In this document: piece after piece, positions 60,035 through 64,000 of the stretch
Layout: the number at the start of each line of letters is the position of its first letter
Position numbering within the stretch: the stretch's first letter is position 1
Source of the DNA: Agromyces mariniharenae
GTDB lineage: Bacteria > Actinomycetota > Actinomycetes > Actinomycetales > Microbacteriaceae
Direction of reading: 5' to 3'
NCBI RefSeq assembly: GCF_008122505.1
Contig: NZ_VSSB01000001.1
Coordinates: 1,286,891-1,350,890, forward strand
DNA length: 64,000 nt
Translations under genes and position numbers: made by a program
The notes under the pieces: model-generated
Seen by the model: the letters and a program-made list of their open reading frames with translations, nothing else
What the model was told of the DNA's origin: nothing
Database searches by the model: none

Positions 60035-60978
60035 TGTTCGCACTCCGCGCCTACGCCCGGAGCGACGCCGCCCGACTCGTCTACGAGGGGGCGCCGTCGC
60101 CCGGGCTCGGCCCCCACGACGTCCTGGTCCGGGTGCACGCCAGCGGCGTCAGCCCGGGCGAGCTGGACTGGCCCGGGGCGTGGCTCGACCATGACGGCAC
60201 GCCTCGCATGCCGCCGATCGTTCCGGGCCACGAAATCTCCGGTGTCGTCGAGGCGGTCGGTCCCGACGCGACGGGTTTCGCCGTCGCGGACGAGGTCTTC
60301 GGCTACACCGATGTCCGACGTGACGGCGGGGACGCGGAGTACGTCGCCGTCCGGGCCGACGCCGGCGAGCTCGCACCCAAGCCCGCCTCGCTGACCCATG
60401 TCGAGGCATCGGCGGTCCCGCTCTCCGCCCTGACGGCGTGGCAGGCGCTCTTCGATCACGGGGACCTGCAGCCCGGTCAGGCGGTGCTCGTCCACGGCGC
60501 GGCCGGGGGCGTCGGGACGTTCGCCGTCCAGTTCGCCCGCTGGCGCGGTGCTCGCGTCGTCGCGACGAGTTCCGAGCGCGATCGGTCGTTCGTGAGCGAG
60601 CTCGGAGCCGACGTGGTGATCGACTATCGCGGGACGCGCTTCGAGGACGCGGTGCCCGACGTGGATCTCGTCCTCGACACCGTCGGCGGTGAGACGTGGT
60701 CGCGTTCATGGGACGTGATCCGCCCCGGCGGGCGCCTCGTCTCGATCGCCGTCCCGCGCCCACCTGAGCGCGACGATGGCGACGGTCGACTGGCGATCTG
60801 GTTCGTCGTCCGGCCAGATGTCGGACAGCTGGTCGAGATCGGCCGACTGCTCGACGCCGGGCTCGTCCGGTCGATCGTCTCGGACGTCCTGCCGCTCGCC
60901 AGGGGTGCCGAGGCCTACGGGCCCCACGCTCGGCGGAGCGGGCCCGGCAAGGTGGTGCTCGCCGTGGCCGGCGGCTAG
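60034..60978 (+). CDS. Quinone oxidoreductase-like (zinc-independent MDR) protein
   Basis: 314-aa NADPH-dependent reductase. GroES-like domain HDVLVRVHASGVSPGELDW and PIVPGHEISGVVEAVG; the Rossmann motif AAGGVGTFAVQFARWRGARV is at residues about 150-170. The catalytic zinc Cys/His set of alcohol dehydrogenases is absent, so it is the quinone reductase branch. It is coupled to the epoxide hydrolase gene, and the two may act on the same xenobiotic. Confidence 0.88.
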   Translation: MFALRAYARSDAARLVYEGAPSPGLGPHDVLVRVHASGVSPGELDWPGAWLDHDGTPRMPPIVPGHEISGVVEAVGPDATGFAVADEVFGYTDVRRDGGDAEYVAVRADAGELAPKPASLTHVEASAVPLSALTAWQALFDHGDLQPGQAVLVHGAAGGVGTFAVQFARWRGARVVATSSERDRSFVSELGADVVIDYRGTRFEDAVPDVDLVLDTVGGETWSRSWDVIRPGGRLVSIAVPRPPERDDGDGRLAIWFVVRPDVGQLVEIGRLLDAGLVRSIVSDVLPLARGAEAYGPHARRSGPGKVVLAVAGG

Positions 60979-60993
60979 CAGGCCGCGCCCGCG

Positions 60994-61034
60994 GACGTGC
61001 CGGCGGGGAGCCACGAGCTCCCGGCCGGCACGTC
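60994..61034. terminator. Strong bidirectional hairpin between convergent genes
   Basis: 18-bp arms (60994-61011 and 61017-61034) with one mismatch and a CACGA loop. It lies between the convergent quinone reductase and LuxR genes; no T tract, but the stem is very stable. Confidence 0.75.
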
Positions 61035-61044
61035 TGCGATGACG

Positions 61045-63807
61045 CTAGCCGGCGACGGGCTCGTACTTCGGGAGCGAGCTTCGAAGCGCCCTGCGGGAGT
61101 TGATCTGGAGCTTGAGGAAGACCTTCTTGAGATGCCATTCGACCGTGCGGGGGCTCAGGTAGAGCGTGGCGCCGATCTCGGCGTTCGTCCTCCCGTCGGC
61201 GGCCAGTCGTGCCACATGCGCTTCCTGGGGCGTGAGCTCCTCGTGCTGCGACGGGGTGCGCTTGCGCACCGTCTCGCCGGTCGCGAGCAGCTCGGCCCGA
61301 GCGCGTTCCGCGAACCCTTCGGCGCCCAGGTCCGTGAACATCGAGTGCGCGATCCGCAATTGCTCGCGGGCGTCGACCCGTCGGCCCTCGCGTCGAAGCC
61401 ATTCGCCGAAGACGAGATGCGTCCGCGCCAGCTCCGGACGCAGCCGGGTGGTGCTGAGGGATCGGATGGCCGCGACGTAGTGCGGTTCGGCGTCGGCCGC
61501 CTCGCTGAGCAGGGCGGTGGAGCGCTCCGAGATGCCGACCGCCCATTCGGTTCCACCCACCCTCGCGCTCGCCGTGAGTCGCTCGAGCGATTCCGCTGCT
61601 CGGTTCGGTCGGCCGAGCCGCGCCGCCGCCTCGATGAGCTCCGACGACGCGAAGATCGAGACGAACCAGTCCGGCCACGCATCCCACGCTCGCTGCGCGG
61701 CATCCAGCGCCTCGTCATACCGTCGGAGGCCATTCAGCAGGATGGCGCCGGTCCAGTGCGCCCACTGGAGCCCGAAGCCCGATCCGCTCTCGTCGGCCTT
61801 CCGCGTGGCCTCCTCGAACAGGGTGAACGCCGGGGACTCACGACCGCGAAGGGCAGCCAGGAGCATCCCCCCGAATGGAGGAACCCGGCTGCCGATCGCC
61901 TGATTCACCGCACTCGCTTCGGCACAGAGTCGGAGGGCCGCTTCGAATCGGCCCGTCATGGCCATCGTGATCGCGGCACCGTTCAAGCCGAACGCGAGGG
62001 GGGTCAGGGCGCCGGCGTCTCGCGCCCGCTGCAACTGCCGCATCGTGATCGCGTTCCGGGTCTCGAAATCCCACGTCTCCAGGGCTGCGGCCGACGCGAT
62101 CACGCTCCACCGCATGCCCCGGTCCACCGGAAGGTCCTCGACGAGGAATTCGCTGAGCGCGCGGCGGATCCCGGGTGCCGCCGCCTGGCGACCGTCGGTC
62201 ATCAGCACGGACATCGCGTGCAGGAGGAGGTCGGTACCGTGCTGATCGTCTCGGAAGAGTCGCCGGCTGCGCACCACGCGCGAGACCTCGCGCATGTCCG
62301 CGCCGGCGCGGTCGCCCGCGAAGAGCGCCGCTCCCCATGCGTCGAGATAGGCCTCGCGCGACCGGACCGGATCGAGGGGCTCCAGCCGTCTTGCGGCGGC
62401 GAGCAGGAGGGCAGGCACCTCGTCGAGCGCTCCCGAGGCCGAGACGATCTGGGCATGCACGAGGTCGGCCCGAGCGCGGTGCAGCTCGTCGAACGCGAAT
62501 TCCTCGGCCGTCTGGAGCACATGCGACGCGGACTCGAACTCGCCGGCCTGCAGGCTGGCCTGTGCTGCCGCGAGGGCGCGGTCCGCTCGCGCGGTCGGGT
62601 CGCCCGTCAACTCGACGGAGCGCCTGAGGAACGCCGCCGCCGCAGAGAGTCCCCCTCGGGCGCGCGCTCGCCCTGCTGATCGCTCCAACTCCTGGGCGAC
62701 GGTCTCGTCCGGTCCGATCGTCGCCGCCGCGAGATGCCACGCGCGTCGGTCGGGCTCGGTCGTCGGATCGATGGACTCGGCGAGCGCGAGGTGGACGGCA
62801 CGCCGGTCCCGCGGCGACGCCGCGCGGTAGATGGCGGAGCGCACGAGCGGATGCCGGAACCGCACGCCGCTGTCGACGGTGAGCAGGCCCTCCGCCTCGG
62901 TCGCCTCCGCGGCCGAGGCATCGATGCCGAGCCGATCCGCTGCACGCCAGAGCAGGATCGGATCATCGGCCGGATCGGCAGCGGCGAGGAGGAGCAGGAG
63001 TTGCGCCTCTCGGGAGAGTGCATCGAGGCGAGCGAGGAAGGCGTCTTCGATCCGCTCGGGAAGCTCGCGTTCGTCGCCCACGACGAAGGCGCCCGGGAGT
63101 TGCGTCGAGCTCAGCCGCCGCGGCAGTTCCAGCAACGCGAGCGGATTGCCACGGGTCTCCGTCAGCAGGCGATCGCGCACCCGCGAATCGATCCGGCCGG
63201 GGATGACCGTATGGAGGAGTGCACGAGCGTCGTCGTCGGCGAGACCCTCCAACCACAGGTCCGGCAGGCCGTCGAGGTCGCGGTTGACGGCCGGCTCCCG
63301 GACCGCGAAGACCATGGCGATCGAGTCCGCGAGCAGCCGCCTCGCCACGAAGGCGAGCGCCTGCCCCGAGGCGCTGTCGACCCATTGCGCATCATCGATC
63401 ACGCAGAGCATCGGTTGCTGCGCAGCCGACTCGGAGAGGAGGCTCAGTGCGGCGAGCGACACGAGGAACGGATCGGGCGTCTCTCCCTCCTTGATCCCCA
63501 GCGCGACGCTCAGCGCTGCCGCCTGCGGCGGAGGAAGCGAGCCCACTCGATCGAGGATCGGCCGGCAGAGTTGATGAAGGGACGCGAACGGCAACTGCAT
63601 CTCCGACTGCACTCCGGCCGTCCGGCGAAGATGGAGGCCTGACGCGTGCTCGGCGCAGTGGCGCAGGAGGCTGGTCTTGCCCACCCCGGCCTCGCCGCGG
63701 ATCACCAGGACGCCGCCATGACCCCCTCGCGCGTGCGTCAGGAGCTCGTCCAGCACCTCACGCTCGCGCGCACGATCCAGGAGGATCCTGTCGTCGTGCA
63801 CGCCCAT
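61045..63807 (-). CDS. Large ATPase LuxR-family (LAL) regulator, second copy
   Basis: 920-aa regulator. Walker A IRGEAGVGKTSLLRH near residue 40, Walker B-like LCVIDDAQWVD near 135, a helical repeat region, and a C-terminal LuxR domain (EELTPQEAHVARLAADGRTNAE, then TVEWHLKKVFLKLQI). The sequence is distant from the copy at 4037-6622. ATG at 63807 with GAGGAGG upstream. It faces the epoxide hydrolase pair across a strong terminator, so a functional link is not implied. The ligand is unknown. Confidence 0.88.
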   Translation of the reverse strand: MGVHDDRILLDRAREREVLDELLTHARGGHGGVLVIRGEAGVGKTSLLRHCAEHASGLHLRRTAGVQSEMQLPFASLHQLCRPILDRVGSLPPPQAAALSVALGIKEGETPDPFLVSLAALSLLSESAAQQPMLCVIDDAQWVDSASGQALAFVARRLLADSIAMVFAVREPAVNRDLDGLPDLWLEGLADDDARALLHTVIPGRIDSRVRDRLLTETRGNPLALLELPRRLSSTQLPGAFVVGDERELPERIEDAFLARLDALSREAQLLLLLAAADPADDPILLWRAADRLGIDASAAEATEAEGLLTVDSGVRFRHPLVRSAIYRAASPRDRRAVHLALAESIDPTTEPDRRAWHLAAATIGPDETVAQELERSAGRARARGGLSAAAAFLRRSVELTGDPTARADRALAAAQASLQAGEFESASHVLQTAEEFAFDELHRARADLVHAQIVSASGALDEVPALLLAAARRLEPLDPVRSREAYLDAWGAALFAGDRAGADMREVSRVVRSRRLFRDDQHGTDLLLHAMSVLMTDGRQAAAPGIRRALSEFLVEDLPVDRGMRWSVIASAAALETWDFETRNAITMRQLQRARDAGALTPLAFGLNGAAITMAMTGRFEAALRLCAEASAVNQAIGSRVPPFGGMLLAALRGRESPAFTLFEEATRKADESGSGFGLQWAHWTGAILLNGLRRYDEALDAAQRAWDAWPDWFVSIFASSELIEAAARLGRPNRAAESLERLTASARVGGTEWAVGISERSTALLSEAADAEPHYVAAIRSLSTTRLRPELARTHLVFGEWLRREGRRVDAREQLRIAHSMFTDLGAEGFAERARAELLATGETVRKRTPSQHEELTPQEAHVARLAADGRTNAEIGATLYLSPRTVEWHLKKVFLKLQINSRRALRSSLPKYEPVAG

Positions 63808-64000
63808 GGTGAGGCCTCCTCGCAACCGATCCGCTCGATCCTGCCGGTGTCGAGGGAACGCGTGGGTCGGACATCGCGTCGCATCAGGCTGTCGGAGCGG
63901 AGCCGGTGGCGACACGGAGGCAGGGATGGCGGAGGCTCGGTTGGCTCGGAGTGTAATCCGGGGCATCTTCGGCCGCAATCGAGGTCCGCCCGTCACGCGC

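Noticed and set aside
60978..61045. Small RNA between convergent genes
   Set aside because: The only structure is one stable hairpin centred between two converging genes, best explained as a bidirectional terminator.

Overview
The window is very GC-rich, gene-dense chromosomal DNA of an actinobacterium, most likely Microbacteriaceae and Agromyces-like. That call is inference, from gene content (a 32-aa bS22 ribosomal peptide, System II cytochrome c maturation, archaeal-type AspRS), from the pervasive heptamer GGATGCC/GGCATCC, and from a family of REP-like palindromes I associate with this family. No prophage, CRISPR array, rRNA or tRNA gene was seen. Both ends are open: the amylopullulanase is cut by the left edge.

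Layout. 1-3.3 kb: secreted amylase-pullulanase (-) with a LacI-type operator. 3.7-6.6 kb: a small unknown gene and a large ATPase-LuxR regulator. 6.7-11.6 kb: cytochrome c maturation operon (phosphatase, TlpA-like lipoprotein, CcdA, ResB, CcsB). 11.7-13.0 kb: aspS. 13.3-19.2 kb: sulfatase module (formylglycine-generating enzyme, SulP transporter, HAD hydrolase, arylsulfatase). 19.4-24.3 kb: Rieske/FAD oxidoreductase, alpha/beta hydrolase with divergent TetR, glutaredoxin, bS22, acetyltransferase, DUF1772. 24.28-25.05 kb: a GIY-YIG nuclease gene enclosed by oppositely oriented REP-like palindromes. 25.1-27.7 kb: ArsR and KtrB/KtrA potassium uptake. 27.8-30.8 kb: ABC exporter with a GbsR/MarR regulator. 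31.4-39.4 kb: full kdp locus with two tiny membrane peptides. 39.4-48.0 kb: RlmC, GH20 hexosaminidase, ProC, CDF transporter, amidotransferase, two-component system, secreted protein, TadA, Upp. 48.3-49.3 kb: cysteine-rich leaderless leader peptide and a winged-helix regulator. 49.5-60.98 kb: PLD-like protein, MarR, lytic transglycosylase, C45 acyltransferase with divergent LacI, GerW homologue, transaldolase, ArsR-SulP pair, epoxide hydrolase and quinone reductase. 61-63.8 kb: a second ATPase-LuxR regulator.

How the genes work together. The sulfatase carries the C-x-P-x-R motif that the nearby formylglycine-generating enzyme would activate, and SulP could move the released sulfate. KtrAB and Kdp give low- and high-affinity K+ uptake. 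ResB/CcsB attach haem to apocytochromes kept reduced by CcdA and the thioredoxin-like lipoprotein. Regulators often sit next to their probable targets, with visible operators (TetR, LacI, ArsR, GbsR).

Most notable: (i) REP-like palindromes with a conserved outer imperfect stem and a five-base-pair inner stem that varies with compensation around a G-N-A triloop, present as ten full and several partial copies, clustered on both sides of the GIY-YIG gene; (ii) a probably leaderless 33-codon ORF ending in Cys-Cys-Arg-Met-Cys-Arg before a regulator gene; (iii) many genes with a TANNNT box 6-8 nt before the start codon, implying leaderless transcripts.
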